Assembly: GCA_050013075.1 (NCBI GenBank) | Contig: JBEKFZ010000085.1 | Coordinates: 1 to 17,545 of the forward strand | Direction of reading: 5' to 3' | Length of the DNA stretch: 17,545 bases | DNA from: JBEKIK01 sp050013075 | GTDB taxonomy: Bacteria; Planctomycetota; Planctomycetia; Pirellulales; Thermoguttaceae | Part shown: positions 1-9,900 of the stretch, in pieces | How positions within the stretch are numbered: the stretch's first letter is position 1 | Layout: every line of letters starts with the position of its first letter | Notes under the pieces: model-generated | What the model was told of the DNA's origin: nothing | Databases searched by the model: none | The model's input: only the letters and a program-made list of their open reading frames with translations | Program-made: the position numbers and the translations under genes

Positions 1-38
1 TGGCTTCCATGCCTATGCCTCCGTTGTGAAAAAACTGC

Positions 39-860
39 CTAGCTTCCATCAGCGCGTATATTTACCCGCTTTTTTCTAGCTCCGCAAGACCTTTCCAAAC
101 ACGTTCTAACCCAGTCGCTATTACCCAATTTCTGGATCATCGCCGCGATATTCACATCCTTTTTACCGATTATCCGCTTTTGTAGGATCGGATTAGATTC
201 ATGGGCAAGCATATCTACCGTGTCTATGTCTGGAATAGGTGTCTTGAAGGTCGGAGTCGGGCCAAAAACTGTTTCCGCTTTCTTTTCAAGTTCTGCTAAG
301 GATGCCAGAGTCTCCGAATTGGAAGCCCACTCTTGGAGGACTTTTTCCTTAAAATTTTCAGCGTTGTTACGGAATCCGGTGAAGGCGCCAAAAAGCTTTG
401 CGTCGTGTTTCTGTTTCTGCGCCCAACACTTATCTTTGAACTCTTCCTCGAGAGTCACCAACTCACCTTTCTTGCCACCGGCGCCATTTTCTCCCTGCAA
501 AGTTTTGGTTAACATTTCTATATTATTAGTCAGCAAGTCCAAATCGGCTTTTGCGGCGGAAATGGCTTTAAGGATATCGACATTCTTCTCGCCGAGTGTG
601 AAGATTCCTTTGAGTTCTGCGGACTGATTGAAGTTCTTGTCGACGAAATCGAGATTGTAAACCATCGCTTGCAACTTCGTTCCACCTTTCCAAGTCACTC
701 TGCAGGTTGGACGGATTCCATCATCTGCGATCACTCTGGTAATCGTCGTCTTACCGGAGGCATTGGAGCCGAAGAGGAAATTGAACTTGGACAGATCACT
801 CAGAACTTCCGGGGTGCTACCGTAAGTCGCGAAGTCTGCGATATGAATTGACTCGATCAT
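39..860 (-). pseudogene. Truncated AAA_13 / RloC-PrrC-like ATPase fragment
   Basis: The 273-residue frame starts like an AAA_13-family ATPase, the P-loop family that includes the RloC and PrrC anticodon nucleases and other SMC/Rad50-like proteins. Seen: an N-terminal ABC-type strand, a Walker A motif GSNASGKTT (residues 31-39), the family-typical 'VYNLDFVDKNF' (67-77) and 'IFTLGEKNVDI' (86-96), then a charged helical stretch (100-200) that should begin the coiled coil, and 'LGNSDWVR' (245-252). After that the similarity stops and 21 unrelated residues run to a TAG at 39-41. Family members are usually several hundred residues longer; the Walker B/signature half, any zinc hook and any nuclease domain are missing. 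The start is supported by AGAGG 7 nt upstream. It is probably a pseudogene or one interrupted by an insertion; a short separate protein is less likely. A nuclease function cannot be claimed because that part is absent. Confidence 0.7.
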
Positions 861-1193
861 TCAGTGGCCTCTGTATCTAAATTCTAATCAATCTCGATCA
901 ATGCCCGTTTTATGCCAAAAAACGTTTTCACATAACGATTAGATTGATCCGCATAACATGCCGAGTGCCCGTTTCCAAACCGCATAAGCCGCCGGAGAAA
1001 CGGCGGCCCATTTTGCCTCAACGACCGGAACACGGTTTATAGCATTGGCACAGAATATCTTTCCAACCATCTCCATAAATGCACATGATATTACGCGACG
1101 ATAAAAAATCCAAACCCCCAGATTCGCCGAAGTGTTATTTGACAACCCCTCCGCAGAAACCGATTTGTCTTGCTAATTGAGTCGGTTCGCATG
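861..1193. other. Intergenic region without a convincing gene
   Basis: These 333 bases lie between the ATPase fragment and the end of the cysteine synthase fusion gene, both on the minus strand. A 68-codon minus-strand frame (939-1145) is open, but it has no recognisable domain and no good ribosome-binding site. The only clear structure is a short GC-rich hairpin at 988-1007. The promoter of the ATPase gene should lie in the AT-rich right-hand end next to 861, but no box pair is good enough to call. Confidence 0.5.
988..1007. repeat. Short GC-rich inverted repeat (hairpin)
   Basis: A perfect 7-bp inverted repeat, GCCGCCG and CGGCGGC, is separated by six bases (gagaaa). It lies about 190 bp past the stop of the cysteine synthase/CysRS gene in the direction of that gene's transcription. 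There is no clean T tract on either side, so it is not a textbook intrinsic terminator. It may still be an RNA end structure or a scrap of a repeat. Confidence 0.35.
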
Positions 1194-3515
1194 TCAATAA
1201 TTGTTCTTTTTCCAGGACGTGCCCGAGGGGCCGTCGGTTAATTGTATGCCCATCGCTTCCATTTCCTTGCGGATGGCATCGGCCTTTTGAAAATCCTTCA
1301 TCTTCCGGGCGTTGTCGCGGGCTTCGACCAGGCTTGCCACTTGGGCGTCAGTCTCTTGGCGCTGGAAGTCGATAACATCCAGCACGCTGTTCACTTGACG
1401 CATGAACTCTAAAACCTTGCGCGCCTGGTCGCCGTCCAGTTCTCCGCCGCTTATGAGCCGGTTGACGTGGCGAATGAAGGCAAACAGCCTGCCTAGTGCC
1501 TTGGGTACGTTTAGATCGTTGTCCAATGCGTTTTGCCAACCGGCGCGGGTGGCGAACAGGGCTTGATCCAGTTCCGGATTTTGCCGGCCGGTAGAAAAAT
1601 TTCCCAGGCGGGCAACAAACTCGTTGAGGCGAGCCACGCAATTTGCTGCCCGTTTGAGTTCCTGCTCGGAGAAGTTAAGCACCGTGCGATAATGCGCGGC
1701 GAGCAACCAGTAGCGGACCGTCGGACCGTCAAAACCCTGCTTTAGGAGTTGTTCCAAGGTGAGGTCGTTGCCGGCCGCGCGGCTGACTTTCTTGCCGTCG
1801 GCCATCACTACTTCGCAGTGCATCCAGAGCCGGGCCAAAGGCTTACCGTTCAGGCCGCAGGCAATGGCGATCTCGTTGTCGCCGTGCGGAAAGGTCAAAT
1901 CGGCGCTGGCCGTGTGGATATCGAACGGCTGGCCCAGGCAGCCCACGGCCATGCAAGCGCACTCGACGTGCCAACCCGGCCTGGCGTTGCCCCAGGGCGT
2001 GGGCCAGAAGATGCCGGCCTTCAATTCGGCCAGCGTGGGGCGTTTAAAAAGCGCGAAATCGCCGGGATGGTCCTTTTCGTAATAGTCGTAAGTGATGGAC
2101 GCATCGCTGCGCATCCGTTTCGGCTCGATTCCGGATAGCTTTCCATAATCCGGAAAACTATTGATCCTGAAATAGACCGATCGCAGCTTTTCGTAGGCCA
2201 ATCCCTTTTCCAGAAGCCCGCGGGTCTGCTCGACCATGTCGGCCACGTGCTCGCTGGCCTTGGGATAGTGGTGCGATCGCTTGACTCGCAGCGTGTCGAG
2301 GGTTTCAAAAAAAACCTTTTCCCAATGCGCCGTGAATTCGCGGAGATTCTTTCCGGACTTGAGGCACTCTTTTACCGTGCGGTCGTCGATATCGCCGAGG
2401 TTCATGGCATGTTTGACTTGATAACCGCGATATTCGAGATAGCGCCTAAGCACGTCGGAAAAGACGAGCCTGCGGCAGAGTCCCAAATCCGGAGGTCCGT
2501 CCAGGCTCGGCCCGCAGGAATAGATCGACACCTTGCCGGGCGATACAGGCTCCAACTGTTCGATCCGGCCGGGCAGGGTGTTGTGGAAACGCAATGGCTC
2601 CGGCACGGTCTCGCACACGAACAGAGAAGTGGAAAGATAGCGTTCGCCCCCGTCCGGCAGCAGGGCCACAACGGTGCCTTTGCCCAACGTCCGAGCTTCA
2701 TCCAGGGCCACCTTCATGGCCGCCCCGGCGCTCATTCCGACGAAGATTCCCTCTTCCCTCGCAAGACGTCTGGCCGCCTCATAGGCCGAATCGTCGTCCA
2801 CGTTGACAATGGCTTTCAGTTCTTCGGGCTTGAAGATCCCCGGCGCGTAGCTTTCCTTCATGTTTTTCAAGCCTTGGATTTTATGTCCCTTGTAAGGCTC
2901 GATGCCGACCACGCGAACTGCCGGATTCAGCTCGCGCAATGCCCGGGTTATGCCCATCAACGTTCCCGTGGTACCCATGGTAATCACCACGACGTCGACT
3001 TTGCCGGCGGTGGCCTCCCAAATCTCCTTGCCGGTGCCGTAGTAATGGGCTTGCCAGTTGGCCTCGTTGTTGAACTGGTCGACCAGGACATACTTGTGGG
3101 GTTCATCGCGGGCCAGGCGATAGGCCTCTTCGATGGCTCCGTCGGTGCCCCGGTAGCCCGGCGTCAGAAGGATCTGCGCACCGTAGGCCTTGAGAATCCG
3201 TTTGCGTTCCTCGCTTGCCGACTCGCTCATCGTGACCAGGAGTTGGTAACCCTTGACCGCACAGACCATGGCCAGGCCGATGGCCGTGTTGCCGGAGCTG
3301 GCCTCCAACACGATTTTGCCGGGAATCAGATCGCCGGCGGCCTCGGCTTGCTCGATCATCCTCAAGGCAATACGGTCTTTTACCGACCCCCCCGGATTCA
3401 TAAACTCGAGCTTTACCAGGACCTCGACACCCGGGACCGGGTTCATGCGGTTAATGCGGACCAGCGGGGTATTTCCAACCAACTCAAGAACGGAATTGAC
3501 TTTGCACGGTTCCAT
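1194..3515 (-). CDS. Fused cysteine synthase (CysM-type) and cysteinyl-tRNA synthetase-like protein
   Basis: 773 residues in two complete parts. Residues 1-300 form a PLP fold type II cysteine synthase that makes cysteine from an activated serine and a sulfur donor. The PLP lysine is K46 in PGGSVKDR, with SGNTAIG (74-80), the phosphate loop GTTGT (181-185) and PDGGERYLST (287-296). The 'DQFNNEANWQAHY' and 'MGTTGTLMG' regions look like CysM more than CysK. Residues 308-773 align along a whole class I CysRS: Rossmann core, zinc ligands C334, C519, H544 and E548, pocket residues W515 and H534, the 'DNDLNVPKAL' anticodon-binding bundle and the usual C-terminal end. The HIGH motif is instead PDLG (342-345) and KMSKS is KVSRA (576-580), so tRNA charging may be weak, altered or lost. 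The start is supported by AAAGGA at 3522-3527, 6 nt upstream. The join has no extra linker. The gene stands alone here. Confidence 0.93.
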   Translation of the reverse strand: MEPCKVNSVLELVGNTPLVRINRMNPVPGVEVLVKLEFMNPGGSVKDRIALRMIEQAEAAGDLIPGKIVLEASSGNTAIGLAMVCAVKGYQLLVTMSESASEERKRILKAYGAQILLTPGYRGTDGAIEEAYRLARDEPHKYVLVDQFNNEANWQAHYYGTGKEIWEATAGKVDVVVITMGTTGTLMGITRALRELNPAVRVVGIEPYKGHKIQGLKNMKESYAPGIFKPEELKAIVNVDDDSAYEAARRLAREEGIFVGMSAGAAMKVALDEARTLGKGTVVALLPDGGERYLSTSLFVCETVPEPLRFHNTLPGRIEQLEPVSPGKVSIYSCGPSLDGPPDLGLCRRLVFSDVLRRYLEYRGYQVKHAMNLGDIDDRTVKECLKSGKNLREFTAHWEKVFFETLDTLRVKRSHHYPKASEHVADMVEQTRGLLEKGLAYEKLRSVYFRINSFPDYGKLSGIEPKRMRSDASITYDYYEKDHPGDFALFKRPTLAELKAGIFWPTPWGNARPGWHVECACMAVGCLGQPFDIHTASADLTFPHGDNEIAIACGLNGKPLARLWMHCEVVMADGKKVSRAAGNDLTLEQLLKQGFDGPTVRYWLLAAHYRTVLNFSEQELKRAANCVARLNEFVARLGNFSTGRQNPELDQALFATRAGWQNALDNDLNVPKALGRLFAFIRHVNRLISGGELDGDQARKVLEFMRQVNSVLDVIDFQRQETDAQVASLVEARDNARKMKDFQKADAIRKEMEAMGIQLTDGPSGTSWKKNNY

Positions 3516-3521
3516 CAGAAA

Positions 3522-3527
3522 TCCTTT
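3522..3527 (-). promoter_or_regulatory. Ribosome-binding site of the cysteine synthase/CysRS gene
   Basis: AAAGGA on the minus strand lies 6 nt before the ATG at 3513-3515. It fixes the start of the fusion protein and shows that the synthase part is the true N terminus. Confidence 0.6.
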
Positions 3528-3925
3528 AAACGTCTTTGCCGACTCATCTCGGCGGAGGTAAATGAAACAGCCATGTATTCACTCCAACTAATATAAGAGC
3601 AGGTTCGGGCTATAGCGGCAAGTACGGCCGGGAAGATCGAATTAAGCAACAAATCACGCTGCTTTTTTTCCAATCCGACACCCCTCCCTCGGTGTACTTT
3701 AATTCTTTATTGAAGATAGTATATTGTTTTTATTATCTTTTCAACTTTTAGACCTTCGACAGAGCGGCATCGTTGATATATTTTAACTAACTTGCACGTT
3801 TTCGTTTCCATGCGGGCTTGCGGTTTTTGGAATCCAACGCGGCATTTTCACTTTAAAAATGTACTCAATAGCCGGTTTTGATACTTGTCGTTTTTCGAGC
3901 CCCGAATCGCTTTTTCTTTTTATCT

Positions 3926-3931
3926 AAAGGA
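3926..3931 (+). promoter_or_regulatory. Ribosome-binding site that decides the start of the giant protein
   Basis: AAAGGA is followed by 9 nt and the ATG at 3941. The ATG at 3932 is too close to this site, and the one at 3878 has no such site. The chosen start gives a clean signal peptide beginning MKSLSIIRALV. Confidence 0.65.
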
Positions 3932-3940
3932 ATGGGAAAA

Positions 3941-6900
3941 ATGAAATCCTTATCAATCATCCGGGCACTGGTTGTCGTATTTCTTTTATGTCTAAATCCC
4001 ACGGCGCAGGCCGATCCGGGCAACCTGATCACCACCATCCCGGACTGGAACCAGCCCGCTGATTACTTTGATAGCTTCGGCACGCCAATTGTTAGCTATC
4101 CGGAATGGTGCGGCCCGACTGCCGGCGCGAGCATAATGGGTTTCTGGGAAGATAATCCTGTTATTTATAACGGGAACCAAGTAGGACTGCGCGCGGGAAT
4201 TGCCGACGGGATGGTTTTTCCCAACAGTCCTGCGTTTCCGGCGGCTACTCCCGGCTCGCCGGGCACGCCGGGCACATGGCAACAAGGGCTATGGCACGAC
4301 GGCACGATCGAGATGGGCTGGTTCATGAATACGCAAACATGGCGCACGAACATGCCGCTTAGTTTCCCGCCCGGTCCGCCGTCCTTTGGAGGAGGAGGCA
4401 CCGATCCAGAGAAAGTCGGGTCCGCGCTAGTATCCTATGCCGCCGCTTACTGGAAAGACAACGAATATCCGCCGGGCAACCTGAGTCCAGGCACGAATAT
4501 CGTCAAAAAAGGATACCCCAACACCATAGCCTTTTCAGATTATAGCGGACAAAATATGTGGGCCAATTACAAGGCCGAGATCAACGCCGGTCGTCCAGTC
4601 GAAGTCGCTTTCAGACACTGGGTCGACTTACTGCAACAGGGAGCGAATATGTTCATCGATCCGGTCGATCCATTGCATCTGCACCCTGTCGAAACCTATC
4701 AATGGGACAATACAACCGATGGCCATCTGGTCGTAGGCGTCGGATATATCGAGAACGCCCTTGGCAACTGGTTTGTCTGTCAGGATAACTGGGCGAACAC
4801 GGGCCAACTCGTGGCCGTCCAGGAAACAGATCCTACGGATATACTCAATCCGGAATGTTGGCAAGCAAACATCTACCTATGGGGACTGAATTACCGGCCT
4901 GAATATACCTGGACCGGCCAAAATAACTTTATGCCGACAAAATGGGGCAAAAGTTCCAATTGGATTGTTGTAAACGTCGTTGGTCCTGCGGGCACTCTCT
5001 TTAACGTGCCCAACAGCGCGGGCGCTCATATTACTTTCCCCAATAAACTTGCCGACTATGACGTTGACCTGATGGACGAAGATTGCACCGTAGGGACGAT
5101 TACTTACGACCCTTCTTTCACCCATACAACCATTTTAAGCACCGGCGGCACGACACTGACGCTGGATAACCTTGATGATAATGGCAACCCTATCTCGGCG
5201 GAGGTAACAGTCAACGGCCACCATCTTATCTTGGCTGATGTCGCCCTGAATAGCAACGTCAATATCACAACCATCAACATGGGTTGCTCGCTGGATATCG
5301 AAGGCCACGTCACGGACGGCGCCAAGGGCGCTAAAGGCATCACCTTGAAGGGCGGCGGCATCCTGTTGCTTAATGGTTTGAACTCCTATACCGGAGTTAC
5401 CGATATCCAGGCCGGCATTCTTTATATCAACAGCGTCGATAACGCCGGAGCGCCTAGTTCCATTGGCGAGGCAAGCGCCGATCCCGCCAATTTTATACTC
5501 CATGACGGCACTAAGTTGTACTACATCGGCGCAACCTGCGGCAGCGGCGATCGGGGGCTTACCATGTACGATAATCTTGAAATCAACGCCGCCCATGATC
5601 TCGCCTTCAACGGATCGGCCATATTCTCGACCGCCGCGGCCGCCACCCACCTTAATACGTCCGGCGCAGGAACGTTCGCCCTCGGCGGACAAGTCACGGC
5701 AAACATGCACTTTTATAAAACCGGCGCAGGTACGCTCCAGTATTCCGCTCCCTCGGGGATCGTGAGTACGATTGCCAGCGGAGCCTCGGATATGAGTTAT
5801 TTGATTCAAAACGGATCGGTGATTATCCAAGGCGCCGATAATACGACACAATACAATGTCACAAACGGCGAGTTGGTCGTGGGCGATACCACAACCAACG
5901 CTGTCAACCTGACGATTAACAGCGGCAGGCTGAACGTGGGCACGTATCTATCCATCGGGCACGGAAACGGCACGACCGGCTTGTCCTCCACCCTGATCGC
6001 AAACGGCGGAATTATTACCACCCAACACGTCAACATGGGCTATGACGCCGGAGTAGTCGGCTTTAACGCCGCCCCGGGCTTGACTCTGAAAAACAGTGCA
6101 CAATTAAACTCATCATCATTTTGCTATCTCGGCGAATCGCCGGGCTCTCATGCCAGTATAACCCTTCAGAACGACTCCCAGTTCTATCTCAGCGATTGGG
6201 TCTCCCTGGGCTTGTTTGGCAACGGCACAATGACCGTTAAGAATAGCGCCAAGTTCATCCAGTTGGGCGGCGCGTGCGATTTCAACATCGGCGACTTCGG
6301 CACTGGCAATCTGACAATTCAAGACACCGCCACCGTGAGCGCCGGCATCATGTACGTCGGTAGAAGGCAGAACTCCAACGGCGTGATAAGCCAAACGGGT
6401 GGAGCCGTGGACTTCAACAAAACCTACAACGGTATTAACTTCATCGGCGGGGCGGACCCCTCGTTTCAAGGCGAGGCAAATCCCACCAACGCCTGGGGTG
6501 CATATAATCTTTCCGGCATCTCAAGTACGCTGTCGTTTGTCGGCAGCCTGCATATCGGAAATTACGGCATCGGGGCATTCAATCAGATCGGCGGCACGGT
6601 TTCTACCTCGGGATGGTGGCTTATCGGGCATCATGTCGGAAGCTATGGCGTGTATAACATCGACTCAGGCTCGCTGACTTTAACCAACACCAACGCCTGC
6701 CTGGCTGCCGGCGATTTCGGCACGGGCACGCTGAATATCAGCGGCACTGGCTCGGTTGACGTAGCCGGATTCGTGGGAATTGGCTTGAATGACCCGAGTA
6801 GCGTGGGCGTGGTCAATCTCAATGGCGGAACCCTGGCTGCCACCGACGTGAGGTGCGTTACCCCTGCCGCAACCGCATTTTTAAATTTCCACGGCGGCGA

Positions 6901-9900
6901 ACTCAAGGCAAACACCGGCGCGGGAAACGCCGACTTTGTTAGCGGTTTGGACGGCGCCTATGTCTGGAACGGCGGCGCAGTAATCAATACCAACGGCAAT
7001 GACGTCACCCTAAACGCGGTTCTAAAGAATCCTACCGGCAAAGGCCTGCAAGACATCGCCGTTACCAACGGCGGATCGGGCTACATGGGCACCCCGGTCG
7101 TGAATATCACCACCAACGGCAGCGGCAAAGGCGCAACGGCCGTGGCCTATGTCTCCGACGGCGTGGTGACGGGCATCACTATAACTAATCCCGGCGTCGA
7201 CTATGCCACCGGCGATACAATTACCGTGCAACTCCTCGGCGGCGGCGCTGCAACGGCGGCAACTCTCGGCACGGTCACCCTCAACGACGGCAATAATTCC
7301 ACCGGCGGTTTGAGAAAAAAAGGACTCGGTAAACTCACTCTTCTCGCCGACAATATATACATTGGCACCACCTACATCGATAACGGAACTCTACAACTCG
7401 GCAATAACGGAACCATAGGTTCGGTCCTGGGCCCAATCACAATTAATAACGCCTCGTTGATCTTCGACCGCTTTGACGACTACGTCTTTGTCGCGGGTAT
7501 TCAAGGCACTGCCCTCTTGGTCAGCCATATCGGCGATGGAAAATTGACTCTCCAAGACAACGCCAATTACGCCGGTTCGACCGCTTTCGGCTCGGGCGGC
7601 GGACTCGTCATTAAAAACACCAATTTCCAAAGCTCGATCACAATCGACAACACCGTCAAATCCTCCAACACCTTGGAATTGAATTACGACACTGACGGCT
7701 GGTTTGTCAACGGAGCCATTTCCGGAAACGGCGTCGTTAGAAAGACGGGCGCGGGCCAGGCGATTCTTACCGCCAACAACTCCGCTTATACCGGCCCGGT
7801 CAATATCGAGGCGGGACAAATCCAAATCCGCAATTCCTCGGCCTTGGGAAACACCTCGAACCTGGTGACGGTCAGCGCCGGCGGCGTGCTTAATTCCGCT
7901 ACCAACGGCTCGACTAATAGCTACACCGTCGGCAATAATGTCACCCTTAACGGCGCTTCCGGTGGATTGGACGGCGGATATCTAAGCGTTCAAAACGCCG
8001 ATACCGCTTACACGGGCACGATCACGGCGGCCGGGGTCGGCGTGCAATTGGGCCACATCTCCTCCAGTCAATATAATGGAAAACTGTTTATCGATGGCGA
8101 TCTGGTCGGCGCAAACTCATTGAACCTGACCTCCGGCGGCAGCGGCGATCCCAATACATATAGCGGCGCCGTTCAGTTGCGAGGTTCATCGACCAAGTCG
8201 TTTTCCGGCCCGATCAACTTGGTCCGAGAGCGATTGGAATTGAACGTTACCGGCGCGAACGCCTTTAACTCGACCGACGTCACTATCGGCAGCGATACCG
8301 GCAGTAGCCGCGGCGTGTTGATGCTCATGCAAAACAACCAGATTCCCGACACTGCCGCTATCACCTTTAAAAACACCTCGGGTAATTACGGCTATTTCAG
8401 GCTCAACGGCAACAGTGAAACCGTGGCCAGTATTTCCGACCTCACCGGCCGGGCTTTCATCGAAAATACCGACAGCGGTCATTTCTATGACTCTCCACCT
8501 TCTCCCGCTTCCACACTGACCCTCGCCGGCAACGCCGATTACACCTATGCCGGCCGGATTCGCGATAACAATACCGGCAATTCCCCGTTGACTTTAGTAA
8601 AAAACGGCATTAGCACATTTGCCCTCACGGGCAGCGCCACCAACTCCGGGGGAATTCAGGTCAACGGCGGTAAATTGCAAATAGGCGACAGCACCTCGGG
8701 CGGCGTTCTAAGCTCTCCCGTAACTTTGAATAACTCCACGTCGGTTGTCTTCGACAATTCCTCGGCCGCCATTGCCACATGTTCAATCTCCGGCGCCACG
8801 GGCTCGATCGTCCAGCGCGGCGCGGGCGCTACGCGGGTTTCCGGACACAATTCCTATGGCGGCGGCACCTTCATCGAAAACGGCAAACTTGTGGCCACGC
8901 AACCGGCATCGCTCAAGGGAGACGTCACCTTCAACGGCAACGGCACGCTCTCGGTCGGATCCGATGCCAACGCCCTGGGCAGCGTCGTTGGATTCGGCGG
9001 CAACGGCACGGGCTGGACCTTGAACAAACGCGACTCCTCCTCCGTTCCGCCCCCGACAATCATCAACGACGTATTAACCCTTACCACCGCCGACGCTAGT
9101 GAAGCCCGTAGCGCAATCTATAATCAACGCGTGAGCATAAAGGGCTTCGAGGTGCATTTCACCTATACGCCCATGGAAACAACAACTTCCGAGCCCGCCG
9201 ACGGAATCACCTTTGTTCTGCAAAACGATCTACGCGGCGTGCGCGCCCTGGGATCTACCGGCGGAAAACTCGGTTACGGCGGCGAGGATCACGCAATTCT
9301 TCCCAGCTTCGCCATGGAATTGAATATCTATGAAAGTTCGGGAAGAGGCACCGCCTGGGCATTTAACGGCGGTACGGGCGGTTATATTCCACAAGATATG
9401 CCTTGGTGGGTTTATTCGCCAAACAACCCGACTCCCTTGGATATTACGATCGGTTACCTCGCAAACGACACGATCTTTTTCCAGATTACCGATGGAGTCC
9501 ATTCTGAAGGCTACTACATGGCGTACCAAAACTTGCGAGGCCTGCTGGGCGACACCGCCTATCTCGGCTTTACAGGCGCCACCGGCGCTAAAAACGTCAG
9601 ACAAACGATTAGTAACTTCAGCTACACCGCCGACGCCTCCTTCTCGACTGTTTACACGAACAACCTCGTTGTCGCCGCGGGCATAACAGGCAACGTCAAG
9701 GTTTCCTATCCCAGTGTAACGATGGGCAACCTTTCACTAGCGGCCGGCGGAGGCCTAAATGTGTCGGCGGAAAACGATCTTCCCACCGACAACATTTATA
9801 ACCTCACGCTTGGTTCCGCCGCTTTGGCCGGATCGGGGAGCATCTCCGTGGCCAAAAACGGTACTGGCATGGGCACGCTCACCCTCACCGACGCCCTCAG

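Larger units (their letters stand above)
3516..3940. other. Divergent intergenic region, AT-rich centre
   Basis: These 425 bases separate the leftward cysteine synthase/CysRS gene from the rightward giant exported protein, so promoters for both are expected here. The stretch 3700-3790 is clearly AT-rich compared with its surroundings. Several weak -35/-10-like words occur (for example TTGAAG followed by TATTAT-like bases near 3711-3740), but none is strong enough to name. No T-box, riboswitch or small gene was recognised. Confidence 0.5.

Noticed and set aside
939..1145. 68-codon minus-strand frame
   Set aside because: No family match, no good ribosome-binding site, and it spans a GC-rich hairpin.
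2247..3596. Long open frame (449 codons) on the plus strand
   Set aside because: It lies antisense to the conserved cysteine synthase/CysRS gene, has no recognisable domain, and its length is explained by the codon bias of the real gene.
3878..3940. Upstream ATG of the giant protein
   Set aside because: It would put 21 residues ahead of a clean signal peptide and lacks a ribosome-binding site; the ATG at 3941 has one.
5135..5851. 238-codon minus-strand frame inside the giant gene
   Set aside because: A shadow of the repeat-rich plus-strand gene, which has a signal peptide, repeat pattern and sorting tail; the antisense product shows nothing.
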